This document shows positions 1-11,299 of a stretch of DNA of 64,000 nt, piece after piece; position 1 is the stretch's first letter, and every line of letters begins with the position of its first letter. A model generated the notes under the pieces. The model saw nothing but the letters and a program-made list of their open reading frames with translations, had not been told where the DNA came from and did no database searches. The stretch spans positions 124,001 through 188,000 of the forward strand of contig CAWUHX010000226.1 in assembly GCA_963922205.1 (NCBI GenBank), read 5' to 3'. The position numbers were made by a program, and so were the translations under genes. Origin of the DNA: Romanomermis culicivorax. Its lineage: Eukaryota; Nematoda; Enoplea; Mermithida; Mermithidae.

Positions 1-155
1 GGTCATTTCAAAATGAATCAAGTATAGTCACATTCGCAAGCCACCTAGAGTACGACCAATTAAAAACTTTCGATCTGGCTGAACTGAGAGCATGGTACAC
101 AACAAGATGAATTGATATTCCATAATGATGAAATTTCATGATTCGCGTTTTTATT

Positions 156-3100
156 CTAACTTCGTCGATATCTGGATTTGCAAGTAAAAATCTGTGTTAT
201 GACACCGATTATAGAAAATTTCTGTATAGTAGTATACCACTCACTTCCGAGATTTTTTGGCGTAACGATGATTTTCTTGACGGCTTGCGGATCGGCTTTG
301 TTCGAAAACGGTCTTTTTTGCAGAACGTTCGACCTACGGCCGCTGGTGGCTCCGTTAGCGACGGCGTTTCCGTCGCCATGATTTTCGGACGGTGGGCTGG
401 TTGTGGCTAATAGGTCCTTCAGAAATTTGATATAATTGATGGTCAAGCGTAAAGTGTCCACTTTGGATAAACGTTTTTCGTAGGGTAAAGTGGGTATTCG
501 ATGGCGCAAAATTTCGAACGCTTTGTTGATGCTCTGCATGCGGCGCCTTTCGCGAATATTTGCCTCGTGCCTTAAAACTCGATTTTTTCTGATTTAGCCT
601 AAGTGTCATTTCAGACACTGAATGGATTCGGTCACTGTTTTTGCACATGGAGTATCGATTATGCCACACTGTGTTGCTTGAAAAATTGTCATAGTGAAAT
701 TCTCAACAACTTTTGGGAGTTAAAGGTTTAACAAAAAATATTCGTGAGTAAGTCAAGCCCCAGTTTCTATTCATGTTAACAGCTTTTCGCGTTTTTTATT
801 ATTAAGGTATGAGGAGCACTTGACATATGGGCCATTAAATCCTACTGCAATAAGTCATTTCTAGATTAAACTTATTTTCGGGACATGTGCAGTGTGCATT
901 GCGTTTCTTTTTTGAATTTATTCATTGCAAGTTTGCGAGTATTCAAATATAACTGAAAAATAAATTACATCATGAATAGAAGAACCGCAGCAAGATCTAT
1001 TGTCTGTTTTTCTCGAAATGCTTCCAAATAATGAAAGTGGAGAGCAACTAGTATTTCAGATTTTCACGATTTTCTGATAAACAACACATAGGACTGGAAA
1101 TTTGTGAGCATACTGATCACATCTTTACAATTTTTCGAGTGAAAAATTTTACTATGAGAGCTCGATGTAGACGATTTTGACGACAGTACTGATTTGTGCC
1201 ACTTTTTTATTCGGAAGCATTTTGTAAAAGACAGACTATAGACAGTGGCTAAACAGCTCCATTAACTAAATCAGAAAAATAGCTGAATCGACATTCCATA
1301 TAGAAAAGGGAACAGTCAACTCAATAGAGGTGGCTGAATTGGAATTACAACACCGTAAAAAAATCAAAGTAAATGTATGGAAAAACAATTACCACATTAC
1401 CTTATTGTAGAATTATATTGTTGTGGAAATTTACAGACTGGCTGAAATCTACTGAACCTGTGAATTTCGCCGTTTTGTATAGTTTATAGAAACATGAAGC
1501 GAATAGCTTGGCGTTTTCATTCCCCTAGGAATATCTCTCATTCAACATCTTTATGTCCTTTCTCACCTCTCAACCTTACTGTAGAGCAAAATGAACGCCC
1601 CAAGGAACATTTAGTATAGGGAGTACCCACAAAAAACAGTTGACGCGGTTGACGTGGGCAATCAGAAGAACAATAACATGTTCCATTTATTTCAGAATTT
1701 ACATACATTGTTATTCTCTCGCATATGAAAATCCATCTGAAATCGATAGATTTCCTTCAGTTATTAACTTTTATGTAACCTAAAGACAGATCTACGGTCT
1801 CGTCAGCGAAGAGATTCGAGAGAGTTAGTTCAAAGCGATAAAAAATTTCACCGAAAAGGGTAACAAAAACCGATACTTATGCATTTTATGGCCAGCCGAA
1901 TTTTTACCAAGTTTTTTATGCATAGGAATATAAGCCTACGCAAAAGCCTAAGCTTAAGGCTAAGTCTAAGCCTAAGCCTAAGCCTAAGCCTAAGCCTAAG
2001 CCTAAGCCTAAGCCTAAGCCTAAGCCTAAGCCTAAGCCTAAGCCTAAGCCTAAGCCTAAGCCTAAGCCTAAGCCTAAGCCAAAGCCTAGGCCTAAGCCTA
2101 AGCCTAAGCCTAAGCCTAAGCCTAAGCCTAAGCCTAAGCCTAAGCCTAAGCCTAAGCCTAAGCCTAAGCCTAAGCCTAAGCCTAAGCCTAAGCCAAAGCC
2201 TAGGCCTAAGCCTAAGCCTAAGCCTAAGCCTGTGCCCAAGGGTAACCCTGAACTCGTTTGTTTGCAATGTTTTCTACTCCAGATAACAAAATTTATTTTT
2301 TCAAAGAAAGACAGAAATTTGACATCAGTCGATATCATTTGATCAACAGACCAGTAAAACACTTTTCACTGCATACATGCACGTGGGGGGGTTTGGGGGG
2401 GGGGTTTGACCCCCAGCAGACTTTGATTGACCACCAGCAGATTCTTGCTGACCCCAGCAGATTTGACCACCCCAGCAATGATCCAGAAGATGACAAAGGA
2501 AAATAAGCAAGTCAGAAGAGAAAGTCATCATAAAAATAGGAATGATGCTGTAGTTGAACAATTTTTCTAAATAAAGCATACTTGAAGTCCAAAAAAGTAA
2601 CATTGAAACTTTAAAATGTGCAGTATGGGCAAATAATTTCCCATATCTGACTAATATAAAATAAAGAATATGCTGCTTAGATATTACAAGACCTATCGAA
2701 GATCTTTTTTCGTTATCAGGAACAAAAAAAAATTGTATTCCACCCCCTGTCCTAGCTGACCCCCCGCAGAATTTCTATTCTGTGCATGTATGCATACAAC
2801 TATAGTCTGTTTTTCTTGTAATGCTTCTATATAACGAAAGTGGAAAGCAAGTAGTATTTCAGATTTTCTGATAAACAATATATCATATAGCAATAGAATT
2901 TGGTGAGCATACCGACCTAACCTTTGAAAATTTTTACCATAAAGGCTCTATGTAAACGATTTCGACAACGATACACTTTTCTATTTGGAAGCATTTTATA
3001 AAAAACAGACTATATGGTAAAGTCGAATAGAGAGCGATGCAGAAAATGAAGGTCTCCAGCTTTCTGTTCTCCTGGATCTGTAACTATTGTAGCTTCTTTA

Positions 3101-4264
3101 TCTAAATATTTTGTAAAATTATGTTTGAAAATATTTACAGGTTGAACTGATCTCGTTGTTAAACCGTTGCTTTCAAGATATTGCATCATTAATTGCACGT
3201 TGTGTGATTGCTCAAACTAATCACTAACTGATTCTCAATCAATGCTAGATAAATTGACTAGACTGTAAACTTTAGTCGCAACGCTCATTCTCTTATTCAT
3301 TGTCGGGATAGACTTGCAACATAATTTATAATTTTCCGCAATTTTGAATTTTAGAATAACGGACAGCAGATTTTCCAAAATTCTAGTCAAAAGAACAGGC
3401 CCGCAGTTTTCGTTCCGATTTTACAGCTACACGGGTGATTGAGGCATGATATAATTCGTCTCACTATTTGTACTCGTAGACGGTATTCCTTACGACATAT
3501 CTTCCATTTTTTACTTTCTAAGTCAAGTTGTTATTATTTTTTATACAGACTTTGAAAGATCGCAGATTGCAATGTCGACAGTTTCTAAACACGATCAGTA
3601 AAGAGTTGTGGTAAAAATTGACAACATTTTAGACCAACCCTAATTTGAGTGTGCAATGAAAACCGGAACCCCATGAGGTAACGGACGACAGTTAAGATAT
3701 GGAACCGGAATTTGTCGGATTGAACTTGTGCCAAATTCAGATCGCCTATGCCCATTGAGCTAAGCTAAGCCCAAGCCTAAATCTAAACGCCCGGATCTGG
3801 ATTTTACTCGAAAATTCGTGGATCCCGGTCGTACCTGGATGGCATATAAAAATATACCTGTGCTTCATTTGATAAACCTGTTGTTTGACGCCCGAAGCGG
3901 CCGTTCGCGGCTGCACCCTCCACTCCCGGTCGTATCTTTGTCTTTGATGATCGAAAAACGCCGCTCTACTACGTTTAATATCCGGCGAACTAATGGGTGA
4001 TAATGCGGCAGTCGTCGTTTGAGATCTTTGGCAAACTTTTTGCAAGTCCTCTTCCAACAACAACAACGACGGTGGGCCCGGTGGGAATGGAGCCATGTGG
4101 CCTCCTGAAACGTTAGCCCCGGATCCATTACCGCAATTTTTATCCGCCTCGTCGACGCCATTTATCATCCACAAACTATTGTCATCCAATCTTATGGGAT
4201 TTTCGTGGTGCTGGCTGATACACGGCGTACTGTAGAACCAAGTTTTGTCGTTTTGGTTGTTCAT
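156..4264 (-). CDS. PTF1A-like: PTF1A/Fer1-type bHLH transcription factor, two exons
   Basis: Exon 1 is 3858-4264 (ATG at 4264) and exon 2 is 156-588. The donor CACAG|GTATAT joins the acceptor AAATCAG|A in matching phase and completes an Arg codon, giving about 279 residues. The bHLH domain lies near residues 142-195. Its basic part [12 protein letters not shown] has the DNA-contacting Glu, and the loop and helix 2 read [18 protein letters not shown], which is diagnostic of the PTF1A family. By family knowledge it is a nuclear, tissue-specifying factor that binds E-boxes as a heterodimer. The N-terminal half is Pro/Ser/Gln rich and not conserved. A frame beginning eight codons upstream starts with TTG, so I chose the ATG. 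A GTGAGT donor after base 245 could mean the true C-terminus lies in another exon outside the window. The 3.27 kb intron carries TTAGGC array 1 and several mobile elements. Family assignment is firm; the 3' end is not. Confidence 0.88.
997..1241. mobile_element. TA-MITE copy 1
   Basis: A 245-bp copy of the miniature element best seen at 63120-63364. The left end reads TTGTCTGTTTTTCTCGAAATG and the right end is its imperfect inverse, GCATTTTGTAAAAGACAGACTA. The interior matches the other copies (ATGAAAGTGGAGAGCAA, GACGATTTTGACGACAGT). It has no coding capacity. It sits in the PTF1A-like intron. Confidence 0.75.
1958..2229. repeat. Interstitial TTAGGC telomere-type array 1
   Basis: About 45 near-perfect tandem copies of GCCTAA, which is TTAGGC on the - strand, the nematode telomere hexamer. 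Degenerate units lie on the left (1936-1957). A rare variant, AAAGCCTAGGCC, occurs twice exactly 114 bp (19 units) apart, starting at 2081 and 2195, so a block was duplicated inside the array. The array lies in the intron of the PTF1A-like gene. Long Leu-Ser, Gly-Leu or Lys-Pro reading frames through it are artefacts of the 6-bp period. Confidence 0.93.
2372..2798. mobile_element. G-rich minisatellite MITE, copy 1
   Basis: The element is bounded by inverted ends containing CATACATGCAC (left, near 2373) and GTGCATGTATG (right, near 2783). Just inside the ends are about 21-bp units of the type GACCCCCAGCAGATTTG (2408-2478) and a single inverted unit near 2745-2770. An inverted relative lies at 4895-5277 and shares the inner words TGACTAATA and AGAATATGCTGC. 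No coding sequence was recognised. Confidence 0.6.
2800..3014. mobile_element. TA-MITE copy 2
   Basis: Left end CTATAGTCTGTTTTTCTTG and right end GGAAGCATTTTATAAAAAAC followed by AGACTATA. The interior resembles the copies at 997 and 63120 but is about 30 bp shorter. It abuts the G-rich element directly. Confidence 0.75.
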
Positions 4265-4601
4265 ACGTGTGAGGAAATTTTCTGACAATGTATATCAAAG
4301 CAAATCAAGGTAAATATGTACACAACGTTACGGTAAGCGAACGTTTGAAGAAATATAGAACAAATATCTTAAAAGATTCTGGTATGGAATTACAGTAATT
4401 TTTCTCCGCAAGCCGCAAATAATTAATTGAGATCGATAATTGACAGCTGCGTCATTTTCTCGCCATTTTTGATGAAAATTGATTGAGAATATGCGCGATG
4501 TACTTGGAAGACAAATAACGGAGAACGTTACATAAATTATTAAAGGTATACTGTAGGGCTTTTAAAACATTAGCCGTTAGCGTCATCTGGTTTCGGATAA
4601 G

Positions 4602-4898
4602 CTACAGTAAGCTGCTGTTTTCCTTAAGTTCAGAGAGAAAAGATTTATCGTATGCTCCGAAAGATTGTACTAAAATTGTCGTTTCTGGAATAGGTTGTAG
4701 AGAGTGAACGGCCTCAAAAAACTCATCTGTTGTGCAATCGCCGTGCTCGTCAATGATCAGTTGATCCTGCCATTGAAACTTTATAACCATCCATTGTTCG
4801 CACGGAACGTCAAATTTTGTAATCAAAGCCAAACAATTGTATCGATAGATGTCACAGACTTTGAGTGTCAAACTTCCAAAATTTGCCGTCACAACCAT
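4602..4898 (-). CDS. Unidentified coding-like exon
   Basis: A 98-codon frame ending in TAG with GC content and codon choice closer to the recognised genes here than to the surrounding DNA. The predicted protein is hydrophilic with a mixed composition (for example QWMVIKFQWQDQLIIDEH) and no signal peptide or family I recognise. The only ATG lies inside the terminal repeat of the neighbouring mobile element (from 4895), so the real coding part probably begins inside the frame as a 3' terminal exon or truncated gene. It lies about 340 bp upstream of the PTF1A-like start, on the same strand. It may be a spurious frame. Confidence 0.3.
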   Translation of the reverse strand: MVVTANFGSLTLKVCDIYRYNCLALITKFDVPCEQWMVIKFQWQDQLIIDEHGDCTTDEFFEAVHSLQPIPETTILVQSFGAYDKSFLSELKENSSLL

Positions 4899-5277
4899 AC
4901 ATGCCCAGCATAGAAATTCTACTATGGATCAGCCAGCCAGAGCATGGGGAGAATTTTTTCTTTCTTGGTAACAAAAAGAAAGGACTCCTAATATTCAAGC
5001 AGCATATTCTTCTGCTCATATTAGTCAAATACGAGAAACTATTCATTTGGTCAACACTTTCTAAAGTTTTAATGTTACCCCTTTGGAATCAAGTATGCTT
5101 TGTTTCCAAAAATTGTTACAGTACAGCGTCATTTTTATTCATCTTTCTCTTCTCCTTCTCTCATTTTCCTTCATCATCTTCTTGATCAATGCTGGAGGTT
5201 GAAGGGGTCAGTAAGAATCTGATTAAGATCAACCAAAATCTGCTGGGGGTCACCCCCCATGTGCATGTATGGTCACA
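4895..5277. mobile_element. G-rich minisatellite MITE, copy 2 (inverted)
   Basis: Begins at CATACATGC and ends at GTGCATGTATGG, with the word CAAAATCTGCTGGGGGTC near 5230-5248. Its interior is the reverse complement of the element at 2372-2798 (GCAGCATATTCTT and ATTAGTCA match TGACTAAT and AAGAATATGCTGC there). Confidence 0.55.
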
Positions 5278-5324
5278 GTAGCTACATGGATTCTTCATCT
5301 TCACTAGTCATCTGTACATTCGAG

Positions 5325-5571
5325 TATATATTCCGTTTTTCGTTGAACGCTTGTAAATATAGAAGTGAAGAGCAAGTTTTAGTTTGTATTTTAATGGTTT
5401 TGCGTTGAAATATATATCACATAGGACTGAAAATTTGTGGGCACACTCAACCGACCATCAACATTTTCTTGAGAAAAAAATTCTATATAAGTTCTCTGTG
5501 CAAACGATTTCGACGACAGCGCTAATTTTTGTAATTTTCCAATCTAAGAGCATTTTATAAAAAATAGAATC
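5325..5571. mobile_element. TA-MITE copy 3, diverged
   Basis: Starts TATATTCCGTTTTTCGTTG and ends AGCATTTTATAAAAAATAGA. The interior shares AGAAGTGAAGAGCAAG and CGATTTCGACGACAG with other copies. The terminal repeats are decayed. Confidence 0.55.
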
Positions 5572-6239
5572 AACATCAATGAACTTGTTGCTGACTTCAG
5601 TCTGCATAAAATTGATCGTGCGTTCTTGATATTCCAGGCATTATCGATTCAGTTTTTGGCTTTGATTCTACTCTAGTCAAAGTCATGGAGGAACCATATA
5701 AACAAAGCTTTTCGAAAAAGGAGTGCCTTAATGCCGGTTTTTTCAAAGAACCCTAATATAAAGAAATCTGTACGTCGTTTCTTGCGTCGATTATTTCACG
5801 ATCTTATGCATCCAAGATGCCATATTTGATCTATTGCATGTGCAAGTACAGTTTCGTCAAAAAACCATTTTAGAAGTGGTATACAATAATAACTAGTGGA
5901 GTTGGCTTGTTTCAAATTTTCGTCATTCAATAAAAAAAAATTGGCATTAGTACTGATTAACGATAGGGAAGATGTGAAGTGGAACCACCGATTTTCGTGA
6001 GCATTTTCTATCAGAAACATGGACAAGTTTCAAGGAAAAGTAATGATGCTGATTCTCTTATAAAACTGATCGAGAAAATTTTGATGAGCTACATACAAGT
6101 TTTACGCAACATTATAATTTTGCCCCTTAACGATCAAAATACTCGCCGTTCTACACTGGTCTATGCCCCGGTTGTATCGATATTTACGCAATACGTTGAC
6201 CGCAGTGACGTATGAGGAATTGCGAATTGCGCTACATTG

Positions 6240-6880
6240 TTAACATGGTCGCCGAACCAAATCCCACTTCTGACAACAAGTGTTGTAGGTCACTGACCGT
6301 CACTGTCTTTGATAGAGTGCGGCTATAGTTACCCAAGGAAGAGATGTTCTATGGCGGCTTGTCGTAGTGTAAGAATCTGTCCAGTACGGCCGGGGGTCCA
6401 GCTGTAACAATAGAGGGAAAGCTGGCGGCGCCCAATCCAGTATATTAACATTAGGATCTCTTTGACAGGCTTGTCGAAAATTGCAGTTCCACAAAGTTCT
6501 GGGGCCTTCCACATGTGGCCGTAAGGTTATCCGTCGAGCATAAAGACGGGTGGAGAGTTCATTGCAAAATTTTAAGCTAATATGATCATCATTAGATGGG
6601 TATAGCGGAAATGGGTGTACGCCTACCCCTGTAACCTTAGCATGATGATAAACTACCACGTGAATGTATTTTATGGCAAGCCTAGCTACTGATGGCATTT
6701 AGTCCCCTCATTGACAGTAAAGTCATTCTCGGTTTAAATGTTCCTCGGCTGGAATTTCTATAACAGGGCAGCATGGACCTAGAAACTCTCCTTCCAAGAG
6801 TGACCAACTGCAGATCGGTCTCTGCCTCTGTTCAATAAAGCATTCCTTATTTCATTCATATGCTCATTCATTCATATATT
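6240..6880 (+). mobile_element. GC-richer retroelement-like fragment with ATTC tail
   Basis: This stretch is clearly more GC-rich than its flanks and ends with an AATAAAG signal (near 6834) followed by a CATTC-rich short tandem tail, as at the 3' ends of many non-LTR retrotransposons. No reverse transcriptase motif was found, so the class is uncertain. The 132-codon frame on the - strand (6300-6698) has no recognisable domain. Confidence 0.35.
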
Positions 6881-6989
6881 ATACAGATCAATTCACCTGC
6901 AGTAACAGTGTCTAAAACCATTACTCCATAGCCTATTTTTTCTCAAAATGCTCCTAAATCATAAACCTGTAGAGCGAGTAATATTCACG

Positions 6990-7220
6990 TTATTTTCGGC
7001 TAAACCAAACGTCATATTTGACCATAAAGAAACTCTTGAGAAGTACTGAATTTACTTCAGTGCCCTCATGAGGAAAGAGCAAGTTCTGGATAGCATCTAC
7101 TACCCAGTATTCATTTGCTACAGCGAACTTCATATAAAATGAGCTTAGATCACCTGATTTTGTTGCTGTCAAAGGCACGATGTTCTTGCCCCTTATGATC
7201 AAATTATTATTATGAGTCAT
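6990..7220 (-). other. Weak coding-like frame
   Basis: A 76-codon frame with an ATG, balanced codon use and mixed amino-acid composition (for example TKSGDLSSFYMKFAVANEYW). I recognise no family. It overlaps a partial TA-MITE end (about 6926-6995), which argues against a functional stop there. It could be an exon that leaves through a donor inside the frame, or chance. Confidence 0.2.
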
Positions 7221-7265
7221 CTTTCAAGTTTGGAAAAAATAAAGGAATGAATAAATGATTTTGTA

Positions 7266-7444
7266 TTCATTTTGAAGTGATCGATGCAGCGGTAGGAGTT
7301 TCGGTCTTGAAATGATTGAAAAGAGTGATCATCACTGAGTCCGTATCATGAAGCAAAAATTTGTTGAATAGAGTCAACGAACCTTCGATAATTTTGATTG
7401 AATGCTTGGCTGAAACCTAGCTGGATCGATTATTTCAAAATGAA
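7266..7444. mobile_element. Short MITE with 24-bp imperfect terminal repeats
   Basis: The left end ATTCATTTTGAAGTGATCGA and the inverse of the right end agree at about 21 of 24 positions. The same end word recurs near 11846-11870 and, degraded, in first introns of the secreted-protein array (for example 23400-23446 and 31090-31130), so it is a dispersed family. No coding capacity. Confidence 0.5.
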
Positions 7445-7845
7445 TGGACTATAGGAATTTCTCATTTTGACTTCTGTATTTCGATTTTTGGGCTCCATCT
7501 AGTATAGAAAGCTCGGTCACATCAGAAGTTTAGCATCATCATACCGAAACTCCATTCAGACGTATGAGTAGAAAAAATGTTTTTCAAACATTTCTTTAGG
7601 ATATGAATTTACAAATAAGTTTTTCTGGATACCCGCGTGCATCTCAAACGAAAAAATATTTTTGCTTTAACAAAAGGTGACATCAAGAAATACCAGAAAT
7701 CAATTAGCTTCGTTACTTTCAGAGCATTTCATGTGAGTAAAAATAATTCGAGCGAGCATTGTTTTTGAAATTGACTCACGAGAAGTGGAGCTGATTTTAT
7801 CACATAAGTACAGAAAGAATGTGCTTTGACAAAATATTGCTAAAA

Positions 7846-10800
7846 TCACGTAATCTTCGGATCGCAAGGTTGAATTTCACGTCCATCGATGATCAACTTG
7901 TGTATCATACCCTGGCGTTTTTTGCCGCTACTGAACGCTTTTATACAACAGACGCGTTCACCGATTTCGAAATGAGTTTCTGTACCGTCGTCGACGAATT
8001 CGCCCTTTTAAAAGAAAGACGAACAAATTTTTTGAGGTTTGACTTGAATTCGAGGTATTTTAAAATTTGTAAAAACAAATGAGATTTCTATGAATGAATT
8101 TTAGAAAAAAAATATTGAAAATAAGAAAAAGTTAAAAAAATTGGAAAAAATTCGAAGGATTAATTTATTTTTTGTCTCATTATGCCAGCTGTATCTGAAA
8201 TTTTACTGTCGTTTAAAAAGATGTGTAATATGGAGTCCATAAACAAGTAATTTTTACTGAAGAAATGTTACCTGACAAAATATGAACATTTTCCGTTAAT
8301 TTTAAAGTTCCGTGTAACTGTTGATTAGTTCCGATTTTTACCAACCAGCTCATTGATGTTTTAGACAGCAAATATGATATTATAGAATCTGCTTCTTCGA
8401 GCATCAAATCTCAAAAGCTAAAAAAAAATCAAAAAAAAGCTCAAAAAGATCTCAAAAGCGTGTCAACGTCGTGTTCATAGGCGGTGTAAGATGGTGCGAT
8501 TCTGCACTAGCCATTATCTGGAGAATAGTGACCCCCAAGACTTGCCAATCAAAAAACAGTAAAAATAAATATTTTTGATAGAAAACAGTCATTTTTGGAC
8601 AAAACTAGTGTCAAAATACATTGTTATGGAATTTTTGACCAAAACAAATATTATTGCACCAGTTTTCCGACTTTTGAGACAAAAATTTCAGACTTTTCCC
8701 CTACCTGAATTGTGGGCAACCCATAACACCTCTGATAAATAAACCCGCCAACACCTCAAACTTAGGATTCTCGTTACATGCTCACCATCGTGTTCACTTT
8801 TCGACCATTAACCCAAACGTCCAATGTGTCTTTTTCTGAAAAAATATATTATATTTAGCGTCTTTTCGAGAGAATCTTTTAGAGCAAAACTCCTTCCAAA
8901 AAGCTTATGTTCTCGTTAAATCGGCTTGTCATATCGCATAATGTTCTTTTGAAACACGATTTTTACATAAATTACCGCCGGTAAATATCAAATAATTCCA
9001 GTGCTTCATATGTGCTTGTTAGGATCAAAATATAAAAAGCACGTAGAAAGTTTCCGTAAAATTATCCGTCCAAATTTCTTGGAATATGCAGTGATGTCAG
9101 CTTCAAGGCTCATACAGTACTTTGTGAGTGAATTTTCTACAGCAAACTAGCGGAATTTTGTTTGATTCTCACTTTCCTTCCGCATATTCGCTTGCTGGAA
9201 AATTTTGAATAGGAATGTGCCATTCAGACGTTATTTTGTGAAATGGGGAAATTGGTGGTGACTTTCAGCAGAATTTGAGCTGTGGAATCTAGTTGTACAG
9301 GAGTCAAAAGTAAATAGAAACAGACTGAAGACGTGAGAAAAAACGGCTTCCGTCCCAGAATCTTCAATTTATGTGACGCCATGTTGACTGTCTTTGGAAA
9401 ACTACTGAATCCGAGGTACTTCTTGGATTCTGTGGAATGTATACTTTTCGTTAGAGTCTAACCAGAAACAATAATCGAAATTCGTTATAAATTCAAATCA
9501 CGAGAATGTGATCGATTTGCCGTTGTTCTCAGAATATTGCTGCACATGACTTGACTTATAATTCGCTCACCTGTGTAAAAAATTACATGACGCCAAGAAT
9601 GATAAAGTTTTTGGTCAAACACTAACCAACATTGTCTGGAACAATGTCAGTGTTTCAATACAACGTAACTTCCTGGATTTTCAAGTAAAACTCAGGCCAT
9701 TGATGGCTTTCACATCCTTGTGTGACTTGCAGTTTGAATAATCAAATTTCAAAAGTCATAATTTGAGGTCAGAACGAGTTTGTCAGACAAGAATTAATAA
9801 TCTATGTTGGTAGGAAATAAATTAGAATTTCAGCACATTCTGCACATAGTTCTATCTCCTTTTATGCACATTGAAGTTCAATCAAATTTCTTTACTTCTT
9901 ACCTAAACATATCCTGGTGGGTTCGCCGTTTATAATATCGGTCCAAGTTTGTAGAATTTTCGATTGGTGTTCGTTGAATTTTTGGAATGCTTTACCGTTC
10001 ACTTCCAGACTATATTGATAGGCGAAAGAACCGAAAGCTTCAATGCACACGGCACATTTAGCCTTGCCGACGTTGAACAATTCTCTGCCCACCAATTTGA
10101 ACATCCAATCTCGTCGTAGAATTTCCTGCCGAATGGAAATAAGTGACATTTGGATGCAGTGAAATTATGACAGATCAAAGGCTCTATTCCCAAGAAGTGA
10201 GTAGCAGTTGGGCAACAATATGTCTTTGAACATTGGTACAGGGTGACCAAAATTTTGTAGTATCCAGCCAAGTAATTAGAGTGCTGGAGTTCAATACTGC
10301 AATTTTTTTATTATTTAATTCATAAATTTGCAAATTCTACGAAATGAATAGCAAATTTTTTGCCTTCTTACTTGGAAATGATAAAAATTTCTTCGAAAGC
10401 TCAGACATGCGTAATAGTACTGATTATTATTAGCGTCTAAAAAACACTGAACTTTTAGCGATTTCTTTCAAAACCCTCGATTTTAATTTCAGTTTTTCAG
10501 TCAAACTCGAGTATGTTTTAGGGAGTACACGATTCATCATAAAAGTCTCAATATTTGGTAATGCCTATTCGAAAGCATTGATTTCAACTCGGTATGCACT
10601 TAGTAGATTCGTGCATTAGACAGAGCTAGTCTTTTGGAGAGAAAATGCAGGATCGTGTTCAGAGAAGTAAAAAGAACAAGGAATTTTAGGTGATCCCGGA
10701 AGGAACTCCGTTTTGTTCCAAAGCTGCATTGCTGGCGATCTTGTGGTTAAAACATGGGTGTGAAATGTCCGTGGTAGATTCCATTATAGTTCCTTGTGTA

Positions 10801-11224
10801 ACTAACTACCTTAAATTATGAGAAAGGTGCGCATGGTCATGGAAACAGGACAGGAGAAGTAATAGATAATATCATCAGGTTTAGTTTGTTGAATTTTTCA
10901 AGCGAAAACTTCTGTAAAGTTAAGATCTAGTGATGAGAATTTGTTGAACTTGCTGATCCAGCCTTTGTTTAACTAATCATCTCCTAAAATCGATCCTTTG
11001 AATAACAATCGATGGATACTGTACAGAGAAAATCGAAAATATCGCCTGAACTTGGTTTAATCAAACGCACAGTATCAAATTTTCACCTTGCCATCTACCC
11101 TGATTATACGTTTGCCGGATGTTGTACCATGTTCAAATTCTACCCTATGGACGCCATCGTGCAAAGGCACATTCCATATGGCCACTAAATCATTGGAGGA
11201 ATCGGAATCGGTGCCGCTATACAT
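7846..11224 (-). CDS. FAIM: Fas apoptotic inhibitory molecule 1 (FAIM1), four exons
   Basis: Exons are 11087-11224, 9903-10125, 8786-8835 and 7846-8004. All junctions are GT-AG and phases match, giving 189 residues against about 179-201 in vertebrates. Family-typical blocks appear in order: DLVAIWNVPLHDGVHRVEFEH, GTTSGKR, RRDWMFKLVG, FAYQYSLEVNGK, DTLDVWVNG, GEFVDDGTETHFEIG and GMIHKLIIDGREI. FAIM1 is a soluble cytosolic beta-rich protein linked to survival signalling and to resistance to protein aggregation; those roles come from vertebrate work. The frame continues 15 codons upstream to a TTG, but the first ATG is at 11224. A short upstream frame (ATG near 11340) could be a uORF. The 50-bp exon 3 is easily missed by automatic gene callers. 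No frameshift or stop is seen, so the gene looks functional. Confidence 0.93.
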
Positions 11225-11299
11225 AATACCAGAGCGTTCGAAATCGAGTCGAAAAGTGTGAAATTTCAATTGTATATCAAAACTTATCGCAGTACATCG

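Noticed and set aside
1848..2362. Long frames coding poly Leu-Ser, Leu-Gly or Leu-Arg on both strands
   Set aside because: They are read-through of the GCCTAA hexamer in every phase; the same happens at 32454-32786. Not proteins.
6300..6698. 132-codon - strand frame
   Set aside because: No domain, unusual composition, and it lies in a GC-richer stretch that ends like a retroelement 3' tail on the other strand.
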